This document shows positions 1 to 8,723 of a DNA stretch of 56,210 bases, piece after piece (position 1 is the first letter of the stretch; every line of letters begins with the position of its first letter). This DNA comes from Deltaproteobacteria bacterium (lineage in GTDB: Bacteria; Bacillota; Desulfotomaculia; Desulfotomaculales; JAGUVT01). The stretch covers positions 1 to 56,210 of the forward strand of contig JAGUVT010000075.1 of the NCBI GenBank assembly GCA_020062745.1, in the 5' to 3' direction. The position numbers and the translations under genes are program-made. The notes beneath the pieces are model-generated. The model saw nothing but the letters and a program-made list of their open reading frames with translations, was not told where the DNA came from and ran no database searches.

Positions 1-100
1 ACCCCCACTTCTATAAGTGGGGATTACTCTTTTCACTTCAGATGGGGTAGAATCCCCATCTGAAGCCCCGATGTTCAGCGTAAGCTGAACGAGTTCACTG
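1..100. repeat. Cluster of three perfect hairpins resembling an IS200/IS605-type end or palindromic element
   Basis: CCCCACTT-ctat-AAGTGGGG (3-22), CTTCAGATGGGG-tagaat-CCCCATCTGAAG (36-65), GTTCAGC-gtaa-GCTGAAC (73-90). Confidence 0.6.
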
Positions 101-993
101 TCTTTGTCCTGTTTAGCTACTACCGGCGCGCCGGCGGCAAAACACTCCCCGTTTTTCTTTGTTTTAAAACACTGCCTCAACTGTCCGCGCCCTTCTTTAA
201 CAGTCACGGGAACAGAAGAAAAACCCAACAAAGAAAAGAGCCTGGCCACCGGGGGAATAAAATGAACCGGCCTGTTTGCCGCCCGGCGGGCCACCTGCCC
301 GGCCGTATCGTCCTGGATGACCATGCCGCCCTCCATCAGCAAAACCCGGTCGGCCAGGTGGAAACACCTTTCCAAACGTTGTTCAATTAAAACAATGGTA
401 AAGCCCATGTCTTCATTCAACCGTTTAACCAGGTTGAGAAAGTCTTCCGCCGCCACCGGGTCCAACTGGGACGTGGGCTCGTCCAGGATCAACACCCGGG
501 GCTGCATGGCCAGCACGGCGGCCAGCGCGATTTTTTGCTTTTGACCGCCGGATAAATCGGCCGTAAACTCCTTTTTCAACGCCGCCAGTTCCAGGAAGCT
601 GATCACTTCGGCCACCCGCCGGAACATTTCATTCCGGGGCAAACCCAGGTTTTCCAGGCCGAAAGCAATTTCAGCCTCCACACCGGTCATCACCAGCTGC
701 TTTTCCGGGTCCTGAAAAACCATGCCCACCTCCCGCGCCAGAACCCGCCGGTCAATGCGCAGCAATTCCTTTTTTTTAAAAAAGACCTTTCCACCGAAGC
801 GGCCGCCGTAAAAATCCGGAAGCAGCCCTGCCAGCACCCGCGCCAGGGATGATTTGCCGGAGCCGGATTCGCCCGCTACCAAAATAAACTCCCCTTCTTC
901 AATAACCAGATTAATCTCCTTAAGCGCCGGCTGATCCCTTTCCGGGTAGTAATAAATCAAATTTTCGATTTTAAAAAGAGGCAATGGCGCCAC
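1..993 (-). CDS. ECF transporter ATP-binding protein (EcfA/CbiO-like), partial at left edge; possibly first half of a double-ATPase protein
   Basis: Minus frame open from GTG ~993 to position 1; Walker A GESGSGKSS, Q-loop MVFQDPEKQL, signature LSGGQKQK, Walker B VLILDEPTSQLD. Absent from the ORF track because no stop is reached. Confidence 0.85.
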   Translation of the reverse strand, partial: MAPLPLFKIENLIYYYPERDQPALKEINLVIEEGEFILVAGESGSGKSSLARVLAGLLPDFYGGRFGGKVFFKKKELLRIDRRVLAREVGMVFQDPEKQLVMTGVEAEIAFGLENLGLPRNEMFRRVAEVISFLELAALKKEFTADLSGGQKQKIALAAVLAMQPRVLILDEPTSQLDPVAAEDFLNLVKRLNEDMGFTIVLIEQRLERCFHLADRVLLMEGGMVIQDDTAGQVARRAANRPVHFIPPVARLFSLLGFSSVPVTVKEGRGQLRQCFKTKKNGECFAAGAPVVAKQDKDSELVQLTLNIGASDGDSTPSEVKRVIPTYRSGG

Positions 994-1886
994 CCCCAAT
1001 TCAATGCAACCGGAATGGATAAACTCAAAAGCACGGTGAGCAGTACCGCAACCGTTCCCGGGCCGTCAATCAAATAGCCCAACTGCGGGTAAAAAGTATA
1101 GCCGCCATGGCCATGCGTTAATCCCCAGACGCCGGCCAGCAGGGCCAGAGCGCTTCCGGCCAGGCACAGCGCATCCCGCGGCCGCCAGAAGTTTTGGCTG
1201 TAACAAGAGCGGGGCCCGCTACCGAAGGCCCGTGCCTGCATGGACTCAGCAATTCCCAGGGCGTCTTCAAGGGAGGACAGGAGCAGTATGTTGAACAGTG
1301 AGGAATATTTTCTTAATTTTGTTTTCAGCGTTCCCCTGTTGAAATCAACGCCGCGCATCCGCTGTACGTCTTTGATGTGCTCAATGTTTCTGGCCATGGC
1401 CGGAAACAACCTGGTAGCCAGTGATATTACCAGCGCGGATTTTTGGGCCAGGCGGGAAAGCAGGTTTAAAGCCTTGTCCGGGTGAATAATCAAATTATAA
1501 AGACAAAACACGCTGATTATGTCCAGAAGCCTTACGCTCATGGCAATGCCGTAATAGATTGCCTCCAGTGAAATGGTTGGCCGGCCGAGGAAGGGAATGT
1601 CCGGTCCATGCCAGATAATAGTTTTCCCGGCATGTACTACCAGCGGGTTGATCATCATTACCAGCAGCATCATGGCCAGCCCGATTTTTAGGTAGTTCTC
1701 CCAGACTGCCAGACCGTCCGCCCCCCAGACGGTAAGGACAATAACAAAAAGAATCCCGGCCAGGTAAAGCGGATTGGTAAAGGCCAGCGCCAGCACAAGC
1801 AGTGTACCCAGGAAAACCATTGCCGCCAGGGGGTGAAGGTTCTGCAGAAAAAGACCTTTTTCCTCGTAAAAAAGCTTTACCGCCAA
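957..1886 (-). CDS. Energy-coupling factor transporter transmembrane protein EcfT (CbiQ family)
   Basis: 309 aa multi-TM protein, conserved ...RMRGVDFNRG... and SMQARAFGSG coupling-helix motifs; next to ATPase. Confidence 0.85.
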   Translation of the reverse strand: MAVKLFYEEKGLFLQNLHPLAAMVFLGTLLVLALAFTNPLYLAGILFVIVLTVWGADGLAVWENYLKIGLAMMLLVMMINPLVVHAGKTIIWHGPDIPFLGRPTISLEAIYYGIAMSVRLLDIISVFCLYNLIIHPDKALNLLSRLAQKSALVISLATRLFPAMARNIEHIKDVQRMRGVDFNRGTLKTKLRKYSSLFNILLLSSLEDALGIAESMQARAFGSGPRSCYSQNFWRPRDALCLAGSALALLAGVWGLTHGHGGYTFYPQLGYLIDGPGTVAVLLTVLLSLSIPVALNWGWRHCLFLKSKI

Positions 1887-1899
1887 ACTGTCACACTCC

Positions 1900-2979
1900 T
1901 CAGAAAATAGTTTTCACAGGAAAATTCGGCCACATAAAGGGCAGGCAGAAAAGTGCGGCCGTTTCTGATAACCGGAACGATGTCTTGCCTGCCGCAGCAC
2001 CGCTCCTTTCGGATAAACGGACGTAGAGGGTTTTTCCGTAATATATGTCGGATAAAGCCATCAATGCCTGCTGGGTGGCCATTTCATTGGACCCGGTACC
2101 TGCAATGTGCTCAAAGGAGCCGTCCGGCAGTTGAAAACTCAGCATGGCTGTTACCGGGTTGCCGCCCGGCTTGCTCATATCAGCGCCGGCCGGATCTATT
2201 CCCACTGCGGTCAGACCCTCGATTACCATGTTACACGATTCCGGGTTGGCATACCCCCAGGAGGTAAATCCACCATTATATTCCTGAACGCTTTTCAGGT
2301 AAGCCACCGCTTTTTGCACTGCCGGGCTGTCCGCCCGCTCACCCAGGGCGCCCAGAGCCATCAGCGCCATCCCGGTGGAATCGACGTCCGGCGTTTTTTC
2401 GGCAATATACCAGTTAAAGCCGCCGTCTGCATGTTGCTGCCCAATGAGCCACTGAGCAGCCTTTACTCTATCCGGTATTTCTGCCCCGGCGGCATACAGC
2501 GCCAGTATCGCCCAAATATGCGCGTTAATCAATACCTGTTCTCCGTTTTCTCCCTCACCGCTGCCGTCTATATTATCAGCAAATTTGCCGTTGCCGAGCT
2601 GGGCCGCCTGGATTTTCCGCACCAGGTTTTGTCCGCGGTAACCGGACGGATTTTCTCCGGCAGATATTAAGGTAAGTACCAGCAGGCAGTAATCGGCGGT
2701 AGCCCGGGCCGTGTTCAACTGCTGTTCACACGACTGCCCCACCCGCGTTCCCTCAAGGTTTTGTCCGGCAGCGGCCAGGGCCACATAGCTCCACGGCGAC
2801 AGGGGTCCCTCCTGCGCTTTTTCCCGCGCAAGCAAGTTACTCACAGTCCGGTCCATGGCCGGCCGCACGTCAACCGGTGGCGTTGCTCCTGCCACTGCCG
2901 GGTAAAAAATTGAGACAGCCATTATTACAAGAAAAATCCATATAAACCTTTCTCTTAACACAGCCTTTGCCCCTTTCAA
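1900..2979 (-). CDS. Secreted prenyltransferase/squalene-cyclase-like alpha/alpha-barrel repeat protein
   Basis: Signal peptide, then repeats such as WLIGQQHADGGFNWY, AYLKSVQEYNGGFTSWG, MLSFQLPDGSFEHIAG. Confidence 0.7.
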   Translation of the reverse strand: MKGAKAVLRERFIWIFLVIMAVSIFYPAVAGATPPVDVRPAMDRTVSNLLAREKAQEGPLSPWSYVALAAAGQNLEGTRVGQSCEQQLNTARATADYCLLVLTLISAGENPSGYRGQNLVRKIQAAQLGNGKFADNIDGSGEGENGEQVLINAHIWAILALYAAGAEIPDRVKAAQWLIGQQHADGGFNWYIAEKTPDVDSTGMALMALGALGERADSPAVQKAVAYLKSVQEYNGGFTSWGYANPESCNMVIEGLTAVGIDPAGADMSKPGGNPVTAMLSFQLPDGSFEHIAGTGSNEMATQQALMALSDIYYGKTLYVRLSERSGAAAGKTSFRLSETAALFCLPFMWPNFPVKTIF

Positions 2980-3011
2980 TTGATGCCAGACAATGTCTCT
3001 TCAACAAATTA

Positions 3012-3731
3012 CTACCTGCGCTTTAACAGTCCATCCCACTCCGGCTGTAGTGAACCCATGCTTTTGCTGTACCACCATATTACCTTATCACCTTCTTTTA
3101 GCGGCTTTTTACCGGCGGCGACCATTGGTATTTCACCATTGACCTTGTACATCCAGCCTGCCTGCCCTTTGTTGCGCTGCCCGGCGACGGCTTCGACGAA
3201 GCCGGGCCAGCGGGCGGACAACGTGCAGGGCAGGCCGGTCGCTTCAAGAGCATCCAGCGCGGTCACCTCCCCCCCGCTCTTTTTAGTTACGGTAACGTTG
3301 CCGGGACCATAAAGCATCTCCCCATCGATGCCAACTACGGCAACGCCAAATGTGCGTCTCTCTTCCCCGTCAACCGCCGGCGGCGTATTACCCGGATCCT
3401 TTTCCCCCGGCGCGGTCCTTTCCGGAACAGCGGTACCGGAGGAGCTGTCTTTTTGCAACGTGTTATTTTGCGCCGCAGGGCCGTCTTTTTCCGGCGTTCT
3501 ATCCGTTACCGCAGGCGCGCCGCCGTCCGGCTTTTGTTCAGTTGCCCCGGACGGCGGGGAAATTTGCCCGCCGCCCGGTGTGTTGTCGCCTGTTTCGCTG
3601 CTTACCAAGGTTTCCGGCGCCTGTTGCTGCTTGCTCATTTTGTTTGCATAAACAGCCGGGATCAAGATGACGGCTACGATTACCAGAAACGATATGACAA
3701 AAGTAAATTTTCTTTTCATTAATAAAGTCAC
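3012..3731 (-). CDS. Exported DUF4430 (transcobalamin-like C-terminal) domain protein
   Basis: N-terminal signal anchor, Pro/Gly/Thr-rich linker, then GVAVVGIDGEMLYGPGNVTV...GWMYKVNGEIPMVAAGKKPLKEGDKVIWWYS. Confidence 0.8.
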   Translation of the reverse strand: MTLLMKRKFTFVISFLVIVAVILIPAVYANKMSKQQQAPETLVSSETGDNTPGGGQISPPSGATEQKPDGGAPAVTDRTPEKDGPAAQNNTLQKDSSSGTAVPERTAPGEKDPGNTPPAVDGEERRTFGVAVVGIDGEMLYGPGNVTVTKKSGGEVTALDALEATGLPCTLSARWPGFVEAVAGQRNKGQAGWMYKVNGEIPMVAAGKKPLKEGDKVIWWYSKSMGSLQPEWDGLLKRR

Positions 3732-3783
3732 CCTTTTTAAGTTACCCCTCGCGGGTAACAGAAAATAACAGCAAACGGAACGG

Positions 3784-6567
3784 CTACCCGATTGTCAGCA
3801 TGCGGTAAATCATCGTGGCCGATTCCGCCCGCCCGGCAGGTTCACCCGGGTGAAAGGCGCCGTCCGGGAATCCTTTGATCAGGCCGCGTTCGTAAACGGC
3901 CGCCACATCGGCCCTGGCCCAGGAGCCGATCTTTTCCCTGTCGGTGAACGGCGGCTCCTGTTCAGGGGTTTGCAGCTTCATCGCCCGCGCCAGCATGGCT
4001 GCCGTTTCTTCCCTGGTAACCGCTGCCTCCGGCCGGAAAGCGCCGTCTTCGTAGCCCTTGACCAGGCCGGCATGATAAGCCGCACCTACACCCCCCTGGT
4101 ACCAGGTGCCGGTTTGGATATCATTGAAGATTTTGTCGGCGCCAGCGCTCTCCCGCAGACCCAGTGCTTTAACCAGCAGGGTGGTGAATTCCGCCCTGGT
4201 CACCGCCTTACCCGGTTCAAAGTGTATTCCGTCCACACCGGCAATTATGCCGGACCCGGCCAGCTTTTCGACAGCTTCTCTGGCCCAGCCGAAAGTAACG
4301 GGGCTGACATCGGCAAAGGTTTTCACCGGTTCTTTGGCAAATACGGCATAATCAGAAAAGCCGTTCAATCTGGCCAGGATTAATCCTTTGTTCAGGTCTA
4401 CCACCGCCGGGACAACCATCCACTTGCCGCCGGACCGGTCGTACCGGACCAGAGCCACATTTTCCGGCCTGGCCAGGGGCGGAACAGCCGTTTTCAAGAC
4501 TACTAACGCTGCCGGATCAAACCCGGTTCCGTCAGGTCCGAAACTATAGAACGCCGATATGCGCCGGAATTCTACAGGCGCATTTCCCCCCTGGCTGCCG
4601 CCGGCTGTTTTTTTGACGCTTATTTCCAGATCACTCTTCAGCGCCCCGGCCGGAATGACCAGAGCCAGTTCACCGCCGGCTTCCGTCAAAACCGCCCCTT
4701 TGGCGGCTGCCACCCTTTTGGTGAAATCGATCTTGTTCTGCGCCAGTTCCTTTTTTAAGGCCGATGCCGCAGCAAAATCCAGGGGCGGCCTGTTCCCGGA
4801 CAGGGCTACGGCCTTATCCACCTCACCCAGGGCGCCCGGGCTCCCGGCAGCTTCTTTGAAGCCCGGCAACCGGCTGATGTCTTCCAGTGCCGTCAGGGTA
4901 TCGTCAGACGCCTGCAAAGCAGTGGGCAGGCTTTTGTTCATCTCCTGAAGGACGGCCGACACAATAGCAGGCTCTCCGGCAGGTATAACGGAACCGGAGG
5001 CGCTCCTTGTTAGATCATCCCAGTCAGGGCCGGGGGAATTCATATCCGTGCTGTACCACCAGATAATTTTATCGCCGCTGTTGACTTGCTTATCCTTGGC
5101 CGCCACCATGGGCACGACGCCGTTAACCTTGTACATCCACCCGTTCACACCGGCGTTGGCCTGCCCGGCAATCGAGTCGATAAAATCAGGATATGCGGGA
5201 GACATGGTGTAGTCAAGACCCGTGGCGTCCAGCGCCCCCAGCGCCGTCTGCCCCCACTTGCCGGTCCCGCTTACTGTAACGCTGCCCGGGCCGTAAAGCA
5301 GTTCGCCGTCTTTCCCCACCACGGCAATGCCTACGGTGCAACTTGAGTCTGAACCGCCGCCGGGCGACGTTACGATAATCCCGGCCCTGCCGGGTATATT
5401 GTTGTAAGTGGCGCTCAGCACCGTTTTCCCGGTTTTAAGGCCGGTGGCCAGGCCGTAGGCCACGCTGGCCACACTCCCGTCATCCGCCGTCCACGCGGCT
5501 TCATTGGTTACATCAACAGCCATTCCGTTGAAATACTGCATTACCGCCTTATACTGCCGGGTTCCGCCGACAGGTACGGTAGCAGCGGCAGGTGTGACGG
5601 TTGGACCCAGCGGCGTATCAGGCGCAACTGTTCCGCCAAAAAGGAGATAAGAATAAAGGGCCCAAGTGGCATCCATGACATTCTTAGAAGAACCGAAGCT
5701 GCCGTCGTCGTTAAGGGCGTCGTAAACCATGTAATCCACCGGCGTTTTACCTTCGGTGCTTGTCCACGTGACGGGATCTGCATTCAGGGTTATCAGAGTA
5801 CTAATCGTCTCGGCGGTATCGATAACGGGATCGTCCCATGATGCTTTAAAGCTGCCGTCAACCTGCTGTTGTTCCCGCATCCATGAAAGCCCGTCGTCAA
5901 TTGCCTGCTGGATCTGTTCATCGCCGGCGGCGCCGGGCAACCACGTCAGCGCCCGGACGGCCTGGGCGGTGGTCATAAAGTCGGGATAAAATACGCCCGC
6001 CCACTCGCTGCCCCAGGCGCCGTAGGCAGCGTCACCAACCGTGACACACTGGCTGCCCAGAATGTAACCGCGGGCGTAAACGCTGTTGATTACACCAATC
6101 TGCCCGGCTCTGCCCAAGGCCTCATATGCCGGCATATCGCTATAAACATTGTTGTCAAAACCATTTTCTCCTTCTCTTTCTGCCAGAATGCCTGTCAACT
6201 GACCGGTTAAATCTTGATCTGCCCACTGGTTGACAGCCAGCAGTTGATAAGCAATGTCTTTCGTTTTTGCCGCAGAAGGACTGCTTAGCGCAGCATATAC
6301 AGAAGCAAGGACTGTGTCCTTCATAGATTTATCGTTATAAACCCATGCCGCAGCCGACAGGTCCGCCCCGGCCAGGGAAAGCACATAGGCATCACAGGCA
6401 TTCAGCGTCTCCCCATTCACATACGCCTGATGGTTAAACTGAACAGCTTTGCCTGCCAGTTCATCATAAACGCCGGTTTGACCGGCAGCCGCAAACGAAA
6501 AACTCGCCAGGAAACAAATTATCATCGACAATGACAAAAACTTTAAACCAGGCTTAATTCTTCTCAC
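3784..6567 (-). CDS. S-layer-anchored protein: alpha/alpha-barrel repeats + Ig-like + DUF4430 + three SLH domains (transcobalamin-like architecture)
   Basis: Signal peptide; WMREQQQVDGSFKASWDDP repeats; DUF4430 block TVGIAVVGKDGELLYGPGSV...GWMYKVNGVVPMVAAKDKQVNSGDKIIWWYS; C-terminal SLH repeats (FADVSPVTFGWAREAVEKLAGSGIIAGVDG...). Confidence 0.85.
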   Translation of the reverse strand: MRRIKPGLKFLSLSMIICFLASFSFAAAGQTGVYDELAGKAVQFNHQAYVNGETLNACDAYVLSLAGADLSAAAWVYNDKSMKDTVLASVYAALSSPSAAKTKDIAYQLLAVNQWADQDLTGQLTGILAEREGENGFDNNVYSDMPAYEALGRAGQIGVINSVYARGYILGSQCVTVGDAAYGAWGSEWAGVFYPDFMTTAQAVRALTWLPGAAGDEQIQQAIDDGLSWMREQQQVDGSFKASWDDPVIDTAETISTLITLNADPVTWTSTEGKTPVDYMVYDALNDDGSFGSSKNVMDATWALYSYLLFGGTVAPDTPLGPTVTPAAATVPVGGTRQYKAVMQYFNGMAVDVTNEAAWTADDGSVASVAYGLATGLKTGKTVLSATYNNIPGRAGIIVTSPGGGSDSSCTVGIAVVGKDGELLYGPGSVTVSGTGKWGQTALGALDATGLDYTMSPAYPDFIDSIAGQANAGVNGWMYKVNGVVPMVAAKDKQVNSGDKIIWWYSTDMNSPGPDWDDLTRSASGSVIPAGEPAIVSAVLQEMNKSLPTALQASDDTLTALEDISRLPGFKEAAGSPGALGEVDKAVALSGNRPPLDFAAASALKKELAQNKIDFTKRVAAAKGAVLTEAGGELALVIPAGALKSDLEISVKKTAGGSQGGNAPVEFRRISAFYSFGPDGTGFDPAALVVLKTAVPPLARPENVALVRYDRSGGKWMVVPAVVDLNKGLILARLNGFSDYAVFAKEPVKTFADVSPVTFGWAREAVEKLAGSGIIAGVDGIHFEPGKAVTRAEFTTLLVKALGLRESAGADKIFNDIQTGTWYQGGVGAAYHAGLVKGYEDGAFRPEAAVTREETAAMLARAMKLQTPEQEPPFTDREKIGSWARADVAAVYERGLIKGFPDGAFHPGEPAGRAESATMIYRMLTIG

Positions 6568-6646
6568 TTTCTATCATTCCTTTCGCAACTTAAGATAGAC
6601 GTTCATGCTGCTGCCGCGGCACCAACAGAAGATTAAAATGTCATTA

Positions 6647-6678
6647 AATTAAAACCCCGGCCCATCACTGACCGGGGT
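6647..6678 (-). terminator. Rho-independent terminator, probable riboswitch expression platform
   Basis: Minus strand CCCCGG-tcagtgatggg-CCGGGG followed by TTTTAATTT. Confidence 0.7.
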
Positions 6679-6709
6679 CTTCTCTTGTTCCGGGTTTAAA
6701 CCGGCACAT
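6665..6709 (-). CDS. Candidate 14-aa leader peptide MCRFKPGTREDPGQ between riboswitch aptamer and terminator
   Basis: AGGAGG SD 8 nt upstream of ATG; TGA stop lies in the terminator loop. Confidence 0.4.
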   Translation of the reverse strand: MCRFKPGTREDPGQ

Positions 6710-6739
6710 AAAACCCACCTCCTGTCACGCGCAGGGCAT

Positions 6740-6965
6740 GGCTTTCTTACGGAACAGGCAGGTCTCCTGGCTCAGGCTCATCGGAACTCCACGTCTTCCC
6801 GGGTTTACCCCAGTGACCTCATGTGGAATCCCTTGCCTTTACAGTGGCGGGACCGCGCCGGACTCGCACCGGCTTCCCTTTTCGCTTCACTTTCGCAAGT
6901 TAAGGCGCCCGTTCCCTGGATTAAATTTTCACTACGCCGTTCCGCTATTAACTGCGGCGGCAACA
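6740..6965 (-). promoter_or_regulatory. Cobalamin riboswitch (AdoCbl class aptamer)
   Basis: Minus strand GGGAAGCCGGTGCGAGTCCGGCGCGGTCCCGCCACTGT core and B12-box GAGCCAGGAGACCTGCC. Confidence 0.95.
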
Positions 6966-7086
6966 AAATGCTCTGTTTTTTACTTATTGTTAACTTTTTT
7001 TATGCTACCATAATTATACTCCGGTGTCCATATCTATTCTTTTAAAAAAAGACAGAAGCACACTCGCTCCTGCTGCATAACCAGTC

Positions 7087-7395
7087 TTAAACCTTCGTCT
7101 CTTTGATCCCCGGCCTGAACAGCCCGCACGCCTGGTCTTCCGGATTACCGCCGGCCAGCACCCGCTGCAGTCCCTCCCTGCCGGCCAGCTTCAGAACAAC
7201 CTCCGCCGCTATTTTTCCCGGTACCCTCCGGTGTAGGGCCCCGTAAACAGGGATACTTACCACACACCCGCACCGTTGCTCCTCACGCCCCTGGACAAGC
7301 ACAAAAAAGCGGCAGTCCCGGCAGTATCTCACCGCTTTCTCCCGCATCTCCGGCAGCATCAGCCGGTGGCTCTCCCACAGCTTGTTACCGTCCAT
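7087..7395 (-). CDS. Small Cys-rich protein of unknown function downstream of dinB
   Basis: 102 aa, overlaps dinB 3' end by 11 bp; YCRDCRFF...RCGC...ACGLF cysteines. Confidence 0.6.
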   Translation of the reverse strand: MDGNKLWESHRLMLPEMREKAVRYCRDCRFFVLVQGREEQRCGCVVSIPVYGALHRRVPGKIAAEVVLKLAGREGLQRVLAGGNPEDQACGLFRPGIKETKV

Positions 7396-8620
7396 ACCGC
7401 ACCCCTGCCCCGGTTAGTGAAACCGCTCTAAAAACGGCTTTCCCCCCAAACCTGTTCCGGATCAGATCACATGACTTTTCCATTCTTTTAAGTTTTTCTT
7501 TTTTACCAAACAGGGTCAGTTGATCCGCTTCCAGGGGAATCAAGCCGGCCAGCGCCACCCCCACCATGCGTACCGGCCAGTGCGGCGACCAGTGCTTCTC
7601 CAGCAGCTTCACCGCCGCCAGGTAAATATCCGGGGTCAGGTCGGTATATTCGCCCAGTGTCCGCATCCTGGACAGCCAGGTGAAGGCCGCATCCTTTAAG
7701 GTAAGGACCACAGTTTTTCCCACGCAGCCGTTGGACCTGACCCGCTGTCCTACCAGGTCCGCCAGTTCCAGGATAACCACTTTTATTTCTTCGCCCCGGT
7801 AGTCCCTGGGCAGGGTAATCTGCTGCCCGATGCTTTTCATTTTCGTCAGGGTATCCGGGTCGACGGGGCTGTGGTCTATGCCGTTGGCACAACAGCGGAG
7901 AACCTCTCCCATCACCCCGAAACGGCGCCTTAAAACATCCGCCGGAAAGTGAGCCAGGTCCCCGATAGTATGAATGTTAAACTTACGCAGGTGCTGTTCG
8001 TAGCGGGGACCTACGCCGAAAAGCCTTCTCACCGGCAGGGGCCACAGTTTTTCCGGCACGTCTTCATAATTAATCATTGTCAGGCCGTCCGGCTTTTGCA
8101 TTTCCGCCGCCGTCTTGGCTAAAAGTTTGTTGGGCCCTATGCCAATACTGCACCTGACGCCCACTTCCCGCCGGATGCGTTCTTTCAAGCGCAGGGCAAT
8201 GTCCGCCGGCGGGCCGAACAGCCCGCGGCAACCGGTAACATCAAGGAAAGCCTCATCAATGGAGAAAGGCTCCACCAGAGGAGTAAAATCACGCATTATC
8301 CGCAAGATTCTGGTAGAAAAATGAACGTAAAGGTGGTGCTGAGGTTTTATAAAAACACCCTCAGGGCAGAGGCCGTGCGCTTCACCCGCGGTCATCCCCG
8401 TTTTTACGCCTTTTACTTTGGCTTCGTAACTGGCGGCCAGAACCACGCCGTGACGTTTGGCGGGATCTCCGGCCACTATAACCGGCCTCCCCCGCAGGCC
8501 GGGTTCAAGGGACTGGTGAACGCTGGCAAAGAAAGCGTTCATATCGGCCAAAAGAATAGCCCGCTGCATAGAAAAACAACTCCCCTTTCTCAGACTTGCC
8601 ATTTTATTATAATCGAACAC
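7385..8620 (-). CDS. dinB: DNA polymerase IV (Y family); true start probably internal MQRAILLADMNAFF
   Basis: ADMNAFFASVHQ, FSIDEAFLDVTG, SIGIGPNKLLAKTAAEMQKPDG; C-terminal QLTLF clamp-binding motif. Confidence 0.95.
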   Translation of the reverse strand: MFDYNKMASLRKGSCFSMQRAILLADMNAFFASVHQSLEPGLRGRPVIVAGDPAKRHGVVLAASYEAKVKGVKTGMTAGEAHGLCPEGVFIKPQHHLYVHFSTRILRIMRDFTPLVEPFSIDEAFLDVTGCRGLFGPPADIALRLKERIRREVGVRCSIGIGPNKLLAKTAAEMQKPDGLTMINYEDVPEKLWPLPVRRLFGVGPRYEQHLRKFNIHTIGDLAHFPADVLRRRFGVMGEVLRCCANGIDHSPVDPDTLTKMKSIGQQITLPRDYRGEEIKVVILELADLVGQRVRSNGCVGKTVVLTLKDAAFTWLSRMRTLGEYTDLTPDIYLAAVKLLEKHWSPHWPVRMVGVALAGLIPLEADQLTLFGKKEKLKRMEKSCDLIRNRFGGKAVFRAVSLTGAGVRYGR

Positions 8621-8723
8621 TTGTTCCTTTGCAAATAGAACAAATCAATTCATTGCATTTTCCGGCTTTTCATCATGTATCCGCCGGTTTGCCCATAAGA
8701 TACTAACAGGGGTTGCATTACTC

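Noticed and set aside
3328-3722. Overlapping plus-strand ORFs antisense to the DUF4430 gene
   Set aside because: Arise from the GC-rich, Pro/Gly-rich linker; no supporting SD or homology.
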